From assembly GCF_947301925.1 (NCBI RefSeq), contig NZ_CAMYUE010000001.1, positions 1 to 64,000 on the forward strand: a stretch of 64,000 bases of DNA. Direction: 5' to 3'. Below the pieces are notes generated by a model, which was given only the letters and a program-made list of their open reading frames with translations, was not told the DNA's origin and made no database searches. This DNA comes from an uncultured Ruminococcus sp. GTDB lineage: Bacteria > Bacillota > Clostridia > Oscillospirales > Ruminococcaceae. This document shows positions 23,145 through 32,511 of the stretch, piece after piece (position 1 is the stretch's first letter; each line of letters starts with the position of its first letter). The position numbers and the translations under genes were made by a program.

Positions 23145-24590
23145 TTATTTGGACTGTGCGAATACTTCGCTGTCTATAACTTTTTTGTTCTCCTCAAAGT
23201 CCACCTGAAGAACGTTTCCTACGTCCACATCAGCGCCGTAGTAGGTACCCTCGGCAGGTATCTGCACCTGCTTGGTGTCATAGCCCATACACAGCGGCAG
23301 ACGCAGGGAGAGAAGGTACATTTTCAGACCTGTCATATTGGTTGAGACATCGGGTATGACGTCTGACGCAAGGTTCTTGAACATGGATGGACGGCAGGTC
23401 TTGAGCTTTGCAAGTATCAGCGACATAACTCGGCGCTGGCGCTCCGTCCTCTCGAAGTCGCTGTTGCCAACCTTTCTTATACGGGAGTAGGAAAGAGCCT
23501 GTTTGCCGTTGAGGTGGAGCTTTCCGCCTCCGCTGAGAAGATCGGCATTTCTGTCGTCGCCCATTATCTCGTTTACCTCTGATATGAGTATAACGTTTAT
23601 CTCCTCGGCCTCTGCGTCTGAGACCTCTATATCTATACCGCCTACAGCGTCAACGACCGAGGCGAAGGATACGAAGTCCACCGAAACATAGTCATCGATA
23701 CGGACGTCGAAATTGTACTCTATGGTATCCATCAGCAGTTCTGGACCGCCGAAGGCGTATGCAGCATTGAGCTTGTTCCAGCCGTTATCCGGGATCTCCA
23801 CATAGCAGTCACGCATGAAGGAGGTCATTACGATCTCATTGGTCTTTCTGTTGAGAGAGACAAGTATCATGGAGTCGGAACGTCCGCGATCCTCTGATGT
23901 TCTGCCGTCTGTACCTATGACCAGTACGTTGCGGACATAGCCTCTGCCAACGGAATCGGCATAGTGATTACGTCTGCCTGTAGGCTGCTGATTAACCTTC
24001 CGTATGAGACATACCGAGGTACAGGAGTATATACCGAAAAGCAGCAGGAAGAGTATGAGCACGATATGGAGCAGTCTGCGGATTATCCTGCCTGCAAGTG
24101 ACTTGTGTCTGCGCTTTTTCTTCTTCTTTTTCGGAGGCTCGTCGGCTCCCGTGGAAGAAGGCCTTTTTCTGCCTGATGGCTGGGGCTGGGGAGCAGCGGG
24201 AGCCACAGGGGGCGGGGGAGGAGCATATCCTCCTGCGGGCTGACTGCCGTGCTGCTGAGGCGACTCGCGGTTGTAGTCATAGTAGCGGCGGTCGCTGTAG
24301 TCGAACTGCTGCTGAGTCGGCGGCGCAGATGACTGTGGGAACTGAGGAGGCTGCTGAGTTTTGGGGAACTGCGGCGGCTGCTCCGTATGAGGGAACTGAG
24401 GAGCTGGAGCCTGTGCCGTTGAAGGCTTGTTAGCAGTTGGTGTATTGCTTCTTCTGTTGACTTTTTTAAGCGGTGGCAGACTGCTTCTGGGTTCGCTGTA
24501 ATTCTCTATCCCGCCGGGAAGCAGCATTGTATCCTCGTCGTCTGTATTTCTTATGTTGTCCGGCTCTCTGCCGTTATATCTGTTTGGCAT
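23145..24590 (-). CDS. LytR-CpsA-Psr (LCP) family glycopolymer transferase
   Basis: A 481-residue protein: a cytoplasmic N-terminal tail of about 165 residues rich in Pro and Gln with repeated PPQFP motifs and a basic KKKKKKRRHK cluster, one membrane helix (about 170-192), and an extracellular LCP domain (about 215-440). Conserved LCP elements are DRGRSDSMILVSL, FMRDCYVEIPDNGWNKLNAA and the Arg-rich SYSRIRKVGNSDFERTERQR. LCP enzymes transfer undecaprenyl-linked polymers (teichoic acid, capsule) to peptidoglycan. The long Pro/Gln tail resembles those of actinobacterial LCP proteins. The start has AAAGGG upstream. It could attach the polymer modified by the acylation operon further on, but that is speculation. 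Confidence 0.92.
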   Translation of the reverse strand: MPNRYNGREPDNIRNTDDEDTMLLPGGIENYSEPRSSLPPLKKVNRRSNTPTANKPSTAQAPAPQFPHTEQPPQFPKTQQPPQFPQSSAPPTQQQFDYSDRRYYDYNRESPQQHGSQPAGGYAPPPPPVAPAAPQPQPSGRKRPSSTGADEPPKKKKKKRRHKSLAGRIIRRLLHIVLILFLLLFGIYSCTSVCLIRKVNQQPTGRRNHYADSVGRGYVRNVLVIGTDGRTSEDRGRSDSMILVSLNRKTNEIVMTSFMRDCYVEIPDNGWNKLNAAYAFGGPELLMDTIEYNFDVRIDDYVSVDFVSFASVVDAVGGIDIEVSDAEAEEINVILISEVNEIMGDDRNADLLSGGGKLHLNGKQALSYSRIRKVGNSDFERTERQRRVMSLILAKLKTCRPSMFKNLASDVIPDVSTNMTGLKMYLLSLRLPLCMGYDTKQVQIPAEGTYYGADVDVGNVLQVDFEENKKVIDSEVFAQSK

Positions 24591-24615
24591 GATGATCCCT
24601 TTCTTTTAATGCTGT

Positions 24616-24654
24616 AAGAACCTGTATCAGGCACTTGCGCCGATACAGGTTCTT
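24616..24654. terminator. Hairpin between the ATPase-like and LCP genes
   Basis: A 13-bp perfect stem AAGAACCTGTATC / GATACAGGTTCTT with a 13-base loop between two minus-strand genes. The downstream minus-strand sequence is not T-rich, so it may attenuate, or be a processing site, rather than fully stop transcription. Confidence 0.55.
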
Positions 24655-24661
24655 TGTTTGT

Positions 24662-27196
24662 TTATGGTTTTTTCAGACTTACCGCGATGTAGGTAAGTGC
24701 CGCCCAGGCCACATTGTATACTGTCAGGGCAGTTGCCGACATATACACGAAGTTGGACTGGAAAGCCTTAGAGAGTATCAGCAGCATACACAGCACAAAT
24801 CCCAGCAGTATGGAAGCCGACTGGAGTATAAGTCCGAATATGGCTGAGGTGTGTACAACCTTAGTACCTATGAGAAGCTCGGCAAGTGAGGCGAATTTGC
24901 CTGTTGTAGCCATTGAAGCGCTGAGACGTACAGCCTTCTTTGTCTCCTCATAGAAGTCCTCATGGTGCTTCTTGGGCAGTATCCTTGCCATCTCCTCGGG
25001 GATACCGAAGAGGGTATTGAGCTTTTTGAGGGTTATGCAAGGATCTATGCTCTTTATGAACATACATATCTTGTTCTTGCAGAGCTTCTTAGCCCATCTC
25101 TTGACGTAGCGGTCCGCAACTATATCCACCACGAACATTGCTGCAAGATTGCCCGATATAGAAAGATACAGGGCGTCCTTGCGGCTGTCAACGAATTCCG
25201 CCTCCTGTGTTTTTGTGGGGAGGCCCTCGATATTATGGCTTGTCATGAGCTCGCGATTTCCGAAAAGGACTCTCTTGTTGTTTATCCAGCCGCACATACC
25301 CATGCCCTCCTCGTAGGAGTAATTTTCAATGGGATAAATGTCTCCGTTTCTGCCTGCGATAACGTCGGTAAAGAGCTGGGACATTATGCTGCCTGCGGTA
25401 GCCGTAAGGCTGGCTGCTTCGAGTAGAGCCTCGTCAAGCTTGGTATTGGAGAATACCTTGATACCGTCAAGTCTGACAGTACCCTCGGGGAAGAGAGAGC
25501 TTGCGTCTATGAGTATGGAATTGGTGTCATAGAAGTCGTCAACGCTCTGATATCCCAGCATTATGCCCTTATTCCCGATAGCGCTTTTTGAAACGTTCTC
25601 AAGGGGGATATTGACCACGAAGGGCATTGCGATACACGATGTAGCGCATATGAGCATACTGAATATAGAAAAGCCGAAGGCTGCGGATTCCAGTGTTGTA
25701 AATGTGCCCTTGCAGAAGAATGTAAGGAAGAGAGATACCACTATTGAGGCTATGAGACATATTGGTGAAGCCTTGCGGCAGAAATCGTCGGTCATATCCG
25801 ATGAGTAGGTATATCTCAGAAAGTCCGTAAGGAAGTCTGTCTTTCTCATGGAAGCCATGATAGGGAAGTCTCCGAGAGTTCCTCTGGTGATTCGTTCCGC
25901 TCTGTCCTCGTCGGTGACGTAGGTGACTCCGTGTCTGTCGAAGTTCTTGGATACGAACCTGAAGTTTCTGGCGGCTCGTCTGATGATAAGCAGCTTTCCA
26001 ACGGCGTTTATCAGCAGTGCAAGTATGCCTACGGGCATATATATGTGTATGTTTTCCGATCTTACGAGATCGGGACGCATAAAGGCAGGGATAATGGCTA
26101 TGAGGCAGGATAACGCGGTGACTGCCGTCATGGAGTCGCTGTCCGCCTTGAAGCTCAGCAGCTTCCTCATTCCCTTTGTGATGACCGCCATAGACGAAAG
26201 CACGGAAATAACGCCCAGTATCAGGTGTATGGTCAGATAAGGCTTGATATGGGACATACTGAAGAGATCCAGTATGGGCAGCTGGAACTGGTTCGACACC
26301 GTCATGAAGAGACTCAGGAATGCCGTCATGGCAAGTATGAGCACCCTTACGGATATGGTGCTTTTCAGCTCGTATATATCCCTTCCCACGTCCTCAACGT
26401 CTCCGTAGTAGTTGAAGTCCACAATACGCTTGGTGCGCTTGGCTTTGGAGTGCATGGACATATACTCGTCTGCTCCCTGCGTGATGTGTACATCAAGCTG
26501 ACCTGCGTTGATATCGGCCTTTTCGCTGAGATTGATACTTGTGAGCTCTGCTCTCGGAGCGGGCTCCACAGGCTTCGCAGCTTCAACTGCGGCAGGTGAG
26601 GGGACTATATCTGTTATCTGCTTTTTGCCCTCGGGGCTTTCGGCAGCCTTTATTATCTGTATCCTTGTACGCTTTTTCTTCTTGAACTCGGGCGGAGTAT
26701 ACATATACTCACCCTCGGGAGTCTCCCTTGCGTATGTATAATCGTTGTTCTTGCCCCGTCTTTTCTTGCTGCTGCGCTTTTTGGCGCTCTGCACTTCCTT
26801 GGCTCTGGTGGAATCGCTCATTCTCCTTATCTTAGGAGCTTCATCGGGAGTCATCTGCACGGGAGTGATAGTTCCCGAGGGAATGACCTTGCGCTGAGGA
26901 TTTGTGCGTATCTCACTCATGGCGTCCGCGCTTACAACGGCTATCTTGTGCCTTGAAAGATCGGCAGGCTTTACGTCGTCCGCGGGAGTATCGCTTCGCA
27001 GAGCGTTATCAAAAAGGGCTGATTTTTCATGAGAGACGGGAGGCCTCGACTTGGCCTTCTCAACGATGTCGGGAGATTCAACAGTAGAGTTCAGTATCTT
27101 CTGGGCATCGACCCTGCCCACTCTTTTTCTCGGGGCTTTGCTGTCGGGAGAGTATTCGTCAAGAATAGCCTCCAGCGATGGTTTCTGTTCCGACAT
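24662..27196 (-). CDS. P-type ATPase-like membrane protein lacking catalytic motifs
   Basis: Start ATG 27196 (844 residues, MSEQKPSLEAI) has AAGGAG upstream; the open frame runs on into rlmB. The first 300 residues are hydrophilic, basic and disordered-looking. Then come about six membrane helices, a soluble stretch, and a final helix pair, in the order of a metal-type P-type ATPase. GIMLGYQSVDDFYDTNSILI mirrors the segment before the phosphorylation motif, but the DKTGT sequence is DASSL (Asp564 kept, KTGT lost), and neither TGE nor GDGxND motifs can be found. GWINNKRVLFGNRELM matches the nucleotide-domain GNxxLM region. It should not transport ions by the usual cycle. Function unknown. Confidence 0.75.
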   Translation of the reverse strand: MSEQKPSLEAILDEYSPDSKAPRKRVGRVDAQKILNSTVESPDIVEKAKSRPPVSHEKSALFDNALRSDTPADDVKPADLSRHKIAVVSADAMSEIRTNPQRKVIPSGTITPVQMTPDEAPKIRRMSDSTRAKEVQSAKKRSSKKRRGKNNDYTYARETPEGEYMYTPPEFKKKKRTRIQIIKAAESPEGKKQITDIVPSPAAVEAAKPVEPAPRAELTSINLSEKADINAGQLDVHITQGADEYMSMHSKAKRTKRIVDFNYYGDVEDVGRDIYELKSTISVRVLILAMTAFLSLFMTVSNQFQLPILDLFSMSHIKPYLTIHLILGVISVLSSMAVITKGMRKLLSFKADSDSMTAVTALSCLIAIIPAFMRPDLVRSENIHIYMPVGILALLINAVGKLLIIRRAARNFRFVSKNFDRHGVTYVTDEDRAERITRGTLGDFPIMASMRKTDFLTDFLRYTYSSDMTDDFCRKASPICLIASIVVSLFLTFFCKGTFTTLESAAFGFSIFSMLICATSCIAMPFVVNIPLENVSKSAIGNKGIMLGYQSVDDFYDTNSILIDASSLFPEGTVRLDGIKVFSNTKLDEALLEAASLTATAGSIMSQLFTDVIAGRNGDIYPIENYSYEEGMGMCGWINNKRVLFGNRELMTSHNIEGLPTKTQEAEFVDSRKDALYLSISGNLAAMFVVDIVADRYVKRWAKKLCKNKICMFIKSIDPCITLKKLNTLFGIPEEMARILPKKHHEDFYEETKKAVRLSASMATTGKFASLAELLIGTKVVHTSAIFGLILQSASILLGFVLCMLLILSKAFQSNFVYMSATALTVYNVAWAALTYIAVSLKKP

Positions 27197-27206
27197 AATT
27201 ATCTCC

Positions 27207-27968
27207 TTATTTGCTTCCCCTGCGCTGACGCAGCACCTCATACATGAAGATGCCTGCCGCAACGGAAGCGTTGAGTGAATTGATCCTTCCCAGCATGGGA
27301 AGCTTTATCATGAAGTCGCATTTCTTTGCGATGAGCTTGCTTATGCCAAAGCCCTCAGAGCCTATTACAAGACCTGTTCCTCCTGTGAGGTCGGTCTCGT
27401 AGCAGTCGGAGCCCGACGCGTCTGTGCCGTATATCCACACTCCGTTTTCCTTGAGGGTGTCGATACAGGCGGCAAGGTTCGATACTCTTGCCACAGGCAC
27501 ATAGCTTGCAGCTCCTGCCGAGGTCTTGAATACCGTAGCATTGAGAGAAGCGCTCCTGCGCTTGGGTATAATTACTCCGTCAGCGCCCGAGGTCTCGGCA
27601 GTACGGATAATAGCCCCCAGATTATGAGGGTCCTCGATTTCATCGCATATGATGATGAAGGGCTTTGTGCCCTTGTTTCGTGAGACTGCAAGGATATCCT
27701 CCACAGTCACATACTCTCCGCAGGCGCCCTCGGCAACTACTCCCTGATGGGAAGCGCCGCCCGAGAGGCGTGAGAGTTTTTTATCGTCGGCGTCCTTTAC
27801 AACGACGCCCTGTTCCTTTGCCATTCTGCGGATAAGTCCGAGACTTCCGCCGTTCCCGTCTATGTAAATGGTATCGAGGTTAGCACCTGATTTAAGGGCC
27901 TCGATGACGGGATTTCGTCCGCAAATTATATTTTCGGACATCTCTGTTGATCTTTTCTCTTTTTCCAT
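27207..27968 (-). CDS. rlmB: 23S rRNA (guanosine-2'-O)-methyltransferase RlmB-like (TrmH family)
   Basis: A 253-residue SpoU/TrmH methyltransferase. An N-terminal substrate-binding domain (residues about 12-90, IICGRNPVIEAL) precedes the knotted catalytic domain with motif 1 DPHNLGAIIRTAETSGADGV, motif 2 VIGSEGFGISKL and motif 3 LPMLGRINSLNASVAAGI. It would 2'-O-methylate a guanosine in 23S rRNA (G2251 in E. coli) or be a close paralogue acting on tRNA or rRNA. The start is uncertain: MEKEKRSTEM at 27968 has a weak site, and MSENIICG at 27941 is an alternative. It is first in an operon with the ATPase-like gene 10 bases downstream. Confidence 0.92.
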   Translation of the reverse strand: MEKEKRSTEMSENIICGRNPVIEALKSGANLDTIYIDGNGGSLGLIRRMAKEQGVVVKDADDKKLSRLSGGASHQGVVAEGACGEYVTVEDILAVSRNKGTKPFIIICDEIEDPHNLGAIIRTAETSGADGVIIPKRRSASLNATVFKTSAGAASYVPVARVSNLAACIDTLKENGVWIYGTDASGSDCYETDLTGGTGLVIGSEGFGISKLIAKKCDFMIKLPMLGRINSLNASVAAGIFMYEVLRQRRGSK

Positions 27969-28045
27969 ATCTTACAGCGGGCGCGAAATGCCCATGCTCC
28001 TTTTGTTCTGTGTAGTAGGATCTCCGTAAAAGGAAATCATTCTTT

Positions 28046-28074
28046 ATTATACCATTATTGTACTGAAATTACAA
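28046..28074 (-). promoter_or_regulatory. Sigma-A promoter of rlmB
   Basis: Minus-strand TTGTAA (28069-28074), 17-bp spacer, TATAAT (28046-28051), with a leader of about 70 bases. Confidence 0.7.
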
Positions 28075-28118
28075 GTCTTTTTTAAAAACTGCATGATACC
28101 GCCGGAAAAGCCTCCGTT

Positions 28119-28961
28119 TTATCTGTTTATATCTATTACGGAGAGCTCGGGGCGGTTGAATATCCTGGGTATGAATATCATTCTCATTGGCCTTGCCAGT
28201 CCGCGGCTTATGATATGAGTTGTGTCTCCGTACTCATACATACCCGTGGTGTAGTCGGGGAAAATGCCCTGATCGGGGGCGTAGAGTCCCTGATCCAGCA
28301 GCTTCGGAAGTCTCCACTGTCCGCCGTGAGCGTGTCCCGAGAGGATAAGGTCGAAGTTTTCGCTGTTATTGAGGCCTTCTCCTAAGTATGCGTCGATCTG
28401 TTCGGGCTGGTGAGCAAGAAGGATATTGTAGTAATTGCCGTCAAGGGTATCAAAGCACTCCTCCAGCTGAGTTTTGTGAGCGCCGCGCTCTACAGAGTCG
28501 AGAACGCCGTATATCCTTACAGTCTCGCCGTTGACCACAGTTTCGGCGAAGTCTCCCATCAGCACGGGGCAGATACCCTGTACCTCCTTGTAGAACTCCT
28601 CCGTGTCGTCACGCAGCTCCTCGTGATTGCCGGGAGTGTAGAAGCAGGGATATTCGTGACTTAGCACAGTCATGAGCTTCAGAGCGTGCTTTGTGCCGCC
28701 CCAGGCGTCAATGACGTCGCCGCCGAATATGACGATATCGGGATCTGCTTCGTGTATCTCGTCCAGGAGCCCCGACTGATCGGTGCCGCCGTAAAAGCAG
28801 TTATGCAGATCTGATATGAATACTATCCTGACTCCCGTTTTCAGCCTGGGAGTACTGATACTGTAGTTTACGGGCTTCATGGAGAATCCCCATGCGGAAA
28901 GCAGCGACAGTACCAGAAGAATAATTCCGAATATCAGCAGCTTCTTTTTCTTTTTTGACAT
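28119..28961 (-). CDS. Membrane-anchored calcineurin-like metallophosphoesterase
   Basis: A 280-residue protein with one N-terminal membrane helix (about 7-25) and a metallophosphoesterase domain carrying all metal ligands: ISDLHN, GGDVID, GNHEE, AHQPEQ and SGHAHGGQ. The arrangement is that of the YaeI/YkuE group, which cleaves lipid-linked or nucleotide pyrophosphates at the membrane. Its ATG overlaps the stop codon of the acyl carrier protein gene by one base, so it is translationally coupled to the acylation operon and may act on a lipid-phosphate by-product there; the substrate is not known. Confidence 0.9.
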   Translation of the reverse strand: MSKKKKKLLIFGIILLVLSLLSAWGFSMKPVNYSISTPRLKTGVRIVFISDLHNCFYGGTDQSGLLDEIHEADPDIVIFGGDVIDAWGGTKHALKLMTVLSHEYPCFYTPGNHEELRDDTEEFYKEVQGICPVLMGDFAETVVNGETVRIYGVLDSVERGAHKTQLEECFDTLDGNYYNILLAHQPEQIDAYLGEGLNNSENFDLILSGHAHGGQWRLPKLLDQGLYAPDQGIFPDYTTGMYEYGDTTHIISRGLARPMRMIFIPRIFNRPELSVIDINR

Positions 28962-29206
28962 TATTTTCCTCTTTCTGCGATTATGTCCATCATCTCGCCT
29001 ACGTTCTTCATGCCCGATACCTCGCGCATCTTGAAGCGCAGACCGAATTCGTTCTCAACGGCAGCCACCAGGTTGATATGCTCGATGCTGTCCCAGTCCT
29101 CGATATCTGCCGAGGTGGTGGAGGGGGTGACTGAAATGGAAGGGTCTCCGAAAACATCGCGGAATACCTCGTTGAGTCGTGTAACTATTTCGTTATTGTT
29201 CATCAT
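28961..29206 (-). CDS. Acyl carrier protein
   Basis: An 81-residue carrier protein with the phosphopantetheine site Ser in DWDSIEHINLVAAVENEF (about residue 39). It is not the fatty-acid ACP type (DSLD) but the DSIEH variant often found beside FkbH proteins. It overlaps the upstream FkbH-like gene by 14 bases and the downstream phosphoesterase by one base. AAGGAG precedes the ATG. Its likely role is to carry the acyl group loaded by the FkbH protein and hand it to the MBOAT membrane transferase, analogous to DltC in D-alanylation. Confidence 0.92.
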   Translation of the reverse strand: MMNNNEIVTRLNEVFRDVFGDPSISVTPSTTSADIEDWDSIEHINLVAAVENEFGLRFKMREVSGMKNVGEMMDIIAERGK

Positions 29207-30995
29207 TGTTCTCCTTATATCTTATTTTTATTACTTTGTTCCTGTTTTCGTAGTTTTCGATATCCATATGCCAGAGCGAATCACCGTTATCGGCGACGCA
29301 GTCCCTTGTGAAGCCGAAGGTGCCGTAGAGCTCCGAAACGAGATTGTTCTTGTGAGTTTTGTAGTAATACCCGTTGAGCCTTTTTATGCCCTTTTCCCTT
29401 GCATGGCGGACCAGCTCGTCAAGCATGGCGAGCTCCATATCGCGCTTCAGCACGCGGCAGCTCATGAGCCAGAGCTCGATATCCAGCTGATCTCCGCGAA
29501 TCCTGCCTATGACCACGGAGACTATGCCGTTGTCGCCGAATTTATCAAGGAGCCTTCCGCATAAGCAGATATGATTGCCGCTCTCGCTGACCTCTTTTAT
29601 CTCGTTTTCGTTGTAGCGCTTTGTGGTGAGGTTGAACTGGTTGCTCTTGTTGGTGAGCTGGGTGATACGCTGTATATATACCGGCTCGAAGCCGCAGATC
29701 ACAGCGTTCATCTCAAGGCTGAGAAGATAGTCCTCATAGCTCTCGAACTGCTTTCTCTGGGCGGCTCTTTTTGCATTTGCCGCATACATCTCGGAACGGT
29801 GCATATCGTCCTCGGATACGGATGTGACCTCGAAGTAGCCGCCTCTTGTGAGCTTGTACATGGCGTCATGGACGTTGCTGAGGTTCACTGTCTGCACCAT
29901 GGGGAGCTGTCCCTCGACGATAGCGCACTCCGCGGGATTGTCGTCCACGAAGATGAAGCTGTCCAGACCGAGGCTGAGCTCTTCGGCCGACTCGGCGATA
30001 TTGCGGTCCTTGGGCTCCCAGTTGGCTTTCAGGGACACAAAGTCGGAGGGCTTCAGCACACTGCAAGGGTGCTCCAGACCGAGTATGGCGTTTTCCTTTT
30101 CGTTCTTCGAGCATACCGCAAGAAGCACGCCGTAGTCCTTGTAGCCCTTTATGAAGCTCTGGAACTCGCTGTAAGCCTGTCCCACAGCTGTTTCGGGACC
30201 TATCTCTATGCCCTCCTGACCGTCGTCGCCTATGACTCCGCCCCAGAGGGTGTTGTCCAGATCAAGGTCTATGACCTTGTGATTCTTGCCGTATATGGAC
30301 TTGATTATGCAGGCGAGGCTGTAGGCCAGATCGGGTATCACAGCGGTGCTCATGGCGTACTTGTAGAGATACCATGCCTCGGCGTCATGCCATTTTGCCA
30401 GTCCGCACACAGCGGAGAGGTAGTTGATATCGTGGATATACAGTCCCTGAGCAGTGCGGGCGTGATCGGAGAGCATGACGTTCATGCGCTGAATGAAGGC
30501 GGCCTGTCCCGTTACGCTCCAGCCGTCGAAGCTTCCCGTCCTGCGGAACAGGGGAAGCTCGAAGTTGTTCTGTATTATGGGGCATGAATAGCGCTGTGTA
30601 AGGCTGTCCCAGACCTGTCTGAACACCGAGAACTGCTCGTCAAGGCGCTGCTGAACGCTTTCGGGCTTTTCGGCAGGGCTCTCGGGGAGCATGGTAAGGT
30701 TACGCGAGGTAGTATGGATATAGATTATGTCGGGATCGAAGCTGTCAAGCTCGGGATTGCCGAAAACTGCGTCCTCATAGAACTTGTTGTATTCCGACTG
30801 GTAGAATTCGGGCTCTATGCCGAAATTCAGCAGGAACAGCTCCAGTGCGGAAACAACGTGGTTTGTCGTTGAGCCCCCCAGCACAGCGACCTTTTTCTTG
30901 ACGCGGACAGTGCCGTCTGAGAGCAGCGCCTTTTTCAGCGCAAGTCTCCTGCGTATTATGTCCTTGCCGTCGAACGGAAAGTTGAGTTCTTTCAT
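29193..30995 (-). CDS. FkbH-like HAD-IIIC protein with GNAT domain
   Basis: A 600-residue protein. The N-terminal 215 residues resemble an SGNH-like FkbH N-domain (VAVLGGSTTNHVV, YIHTTSRNL); residues about 240-400 are a HAD-IIIC domain with VIDLDLDNTLWGGVIGDDG, SKNEKENA and FVDDNPAECAIV; the C-terminal 170 residues are a GNAT-like fold. FkbH proteins of polyketide pathways dephosphorylate 1,3-bisphosphoglycerate and load glyceryl onto an ACP. Here it sits directly before an ACP gene and behind MBOAT and DHHW genes, so it probably supplies the acyl group for surface polymer modification. The acyl identity is inference. The start has AGGAGATAAA upstream. Confidence 0.9.
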   Translation of the reverse strand: MKELNFPFDGKDIIRRRLALKKALLSDGTVRVKKKVAVLGGSTTNHVVSALELFLLNFGIEPEFYQSEYNKFYEDAVFGNPELDSFDPDIIYIHTTSRNLTMLPESPAEKPESVQQRLDEQFSVFRQVWDSLTQRYSCPIIQNNFELPLFRRTGSFDGWSVTGQAAFIQRMNVMLSDHARTAQGLYIHDINYLSAVCGLAKWHDAEAWYLYKYAMSTAVIPDLAYSLACIIKSIYGKNHKVIDLDLDNTLWGGVIGDDGQEGIEIGPETAVGQAYSEFQSFIKGYKDYGVLLAVCSKNEKENAILGLEHPCSVLKPSDFVSLKANWEPKDRNIAESAEELSLGLDSFIFVDDNPAECAIVEGQLPMVQTVNLSNVHDAMYKLTRGGYFEVTSVSEDDMHRSEMYAANAKRAAQRKQFESYEDYLLSLEMNAVICGFEPVYIQRITQLTNKSNQFNLTTKRYNENEIKEVSESGNHICLCGRLLDKFGDNGIVSVVIGRIRGDQLDIELWLMSCRVLKRDMELAMLDELVRHAREKGIKRLNGYYYKTHKNNLVSELYGTFGFTRDCVADNGDSLWHMDIENYENRNKVIKIRYKENNDEQ

Positions 30996-31004
30996 TTTAT
31001 CTCC

Positions 31005-32498
31005 TTATTTTGTCAGGTTATTGCGTATGCAGCTGCGGTTGCCTCCCACAGCTGAGAATGAGCACATGGCAAAAAGTACGTCCGTAGCTTCCACGCTGTC
31101 GATGAAGTCGATGGCGTTGAGGTCGAAATAACGTATATCGCAGAGATATATGTTCTCGAAGGAGCTTGTCAGCATGGGCAGCAGGGCGTTGCCGTAGCTG
31201 TCCTTGAAGATAACGAGATTTCTGCCGTTCTTGCACTCTGTATTAACGTGGACTATCCTCTCGTCCGAGCCGAATACCATGTAATATCCCGAATTGGGCA
31301 TGGAGGACGGGTCAAGGAGAAGATTGGCTGCCACAGGGTTTTCAAAACGAGTATTGTACTGTGTAACGGTAACGGGAGTTTTGGGCTTGTAGTAAACGAA
31401 ATCCTCGGGATTATTGAGAAGGGTAGCGCTCTGGGTGTACATATAGAGAGTTCCCACATATCCCGGCAGGGTAACTTTTTCGTATTCGGAAATATCCGCA
31501 AAGGGGACGCCTGCCATGAGGGCGAATTCCTCGGCTGCGTAGTAAGCGCCGAGAGGCTGCCAGTGGTGGTCTGTCCGCGAGTAGATGGGCTCGTCCTTGT
31601 GGGCGTTGAGTATATTGTAAGCGTCCACGGGGATAACGCCGCTGAGTGACTCCTCTATGCTGTCGAAGTCAGCCTTTTCGCTGTAGGCGAGATTTGCGTA
31701 ATTCTCGGGCAGGTAGAATGAGCTGGATGTGGGCAGCACCATTGAGTAGACGTTCTTGCTGCCGAGAGCCTCCTTGTACTGGTTCACGAAGGAAGCGTAC
31801 TCCTTTTCCGTGCCCCATGCGCCGCCGTAGAGGGTTATGCCTCTCTTGTTGACGATGAGGATATTGTTTGTGAGCTCGCCCTGTTCGGGGACCTCCTCGG
31901 GAGGAGCGGTGGTCTCGGGAACGGCTGCTGTTTCCGTTGTGGTAACGGCGCTGTCAGCTGTCTTTGTGGTTTTTGCGGCAGTTGTGACTGCTGCTGTGGA
32001 CTTGGGGACGAAACCGTTGCCGTACAGCTCCGCTCCGTCTTCGCCGTCGCCGTATTTCCGTCCCTTCAGGGGAGAGATGTTATCGGCGATGAACTGTTTT
32101 ATATGAGCGCGGTCGTGTACTGTATCGTCGAAGTAGTCGGCAATGCCTCCCGTGAATTCTCCGCTGATATAGTTTTTCGGCGTGAACTTCGGGAAGGTTG
32201 CCAGCATACGGTTTTCGTCGTCGGCGCGGGTCTCATGGGGGAGAAGGGTAACATACACGAAGCCTCCTGCAAAAACTGCTCCCATGAGGAGTATATTTGC
32301 CAGCGCTATTGAGTTCAGAGCCGTCTTGCGGCGCTGCCTTCTGAGCTTTTTTGCCTTTATAGGGATATCTATTGCTGTTTTGTCACGGTCTGAGGCCTCT
32401 ATTGAGATGGCAGGCCCGGGACGCGCAGCGTTTTTATTCTCGTCTGCCGGTCTGTTTTTATCTTTGACGGTCAGAACGTTTTTATTGTCCTTATTCAT
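31005..32498 (-). CDS. DHHW/AlgJ-like membrane-anchored acyltransferase partner
   Basis: Start ATG 32498 (497 residues, MNKDNKNVLTV) with GATGAGG upstream that overlaps the MBOAT stop codon. A cytoplasmic tail of about 60 residues leads into one membrane helix (about 65-85) and an extracellular SGNH-like DHHW domain interrupted by a Thr/Ala-rich linker (about 170-200). Motifs: DHHW in YSRTDHHWQPLGAY and the Ser site in FKDSYGNALLP. AlgJ, AlgX and PatB-type proteins complete O-acyl transfer to polysaccharides started by an MBOAT protein; DltD plays the matching role in D-alanylation. It lies between the MBOAT and FkbH genes. Confidence 0.9.
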   Translation of the reverse strand: MNKDNKNVLTVKDKNRPADENKNAARPGPAISIEASDRDKTAIDIPIKAKKLRRQRRKTALNSIALANILLMGAVFAGGFVYVTLLPHETRADDENRMLATFPKFTPKNYISGEFTGGIADYFDDTVHDRAHIKQFIADNISPLKGRKYGDGEDGAELYGNGFVPKSTAAVTTAAKTTKTADSAVTTTETAAVPETTAPPEEVPEQGELTNNILIVNKRGITLYGGAWGTEKEYASFVNQYKEALGSKNVYSMVLPTSSSFYLPENYANLAYSEKADFDSIEESLSGVIPVDAYNILNAHKDEPIYSRTDHHWQPLGAYYAAEEFALMAGVPFADISEYEKVTLPGYVGTLYMYTQSATLLNNPEDFVYYKPKTPVTVTQYNTRFENPVAANLLLDPSSMPNSGYYMVFGSDERIVHVNTECKNGRNLVIFKDSYGNALLPMLTSSFENIYLCDIRYFDLNAIDFIDSVEATDVLFAMCSFSAVGGNRSCIRNNLTK

Positions 32499-32511
32499 TT
32501 TGTTTGCCTCA

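Noticed and set aside
27969..28010. A short leader peptide (ATG GGC ATT TCG...) upstream of rlmB
   Set aside because: The AAAGGAG is only one base from the ATG, too close for normal initiation, and the peptide has no regulatory codon run.
29571..30587. A 338-codon plus-strand frame antisense to the FkbH-like gene
   Set aside because: It has no start signal or domain, while the minus-strand frame has HAD and GNAT motifs and operon context.
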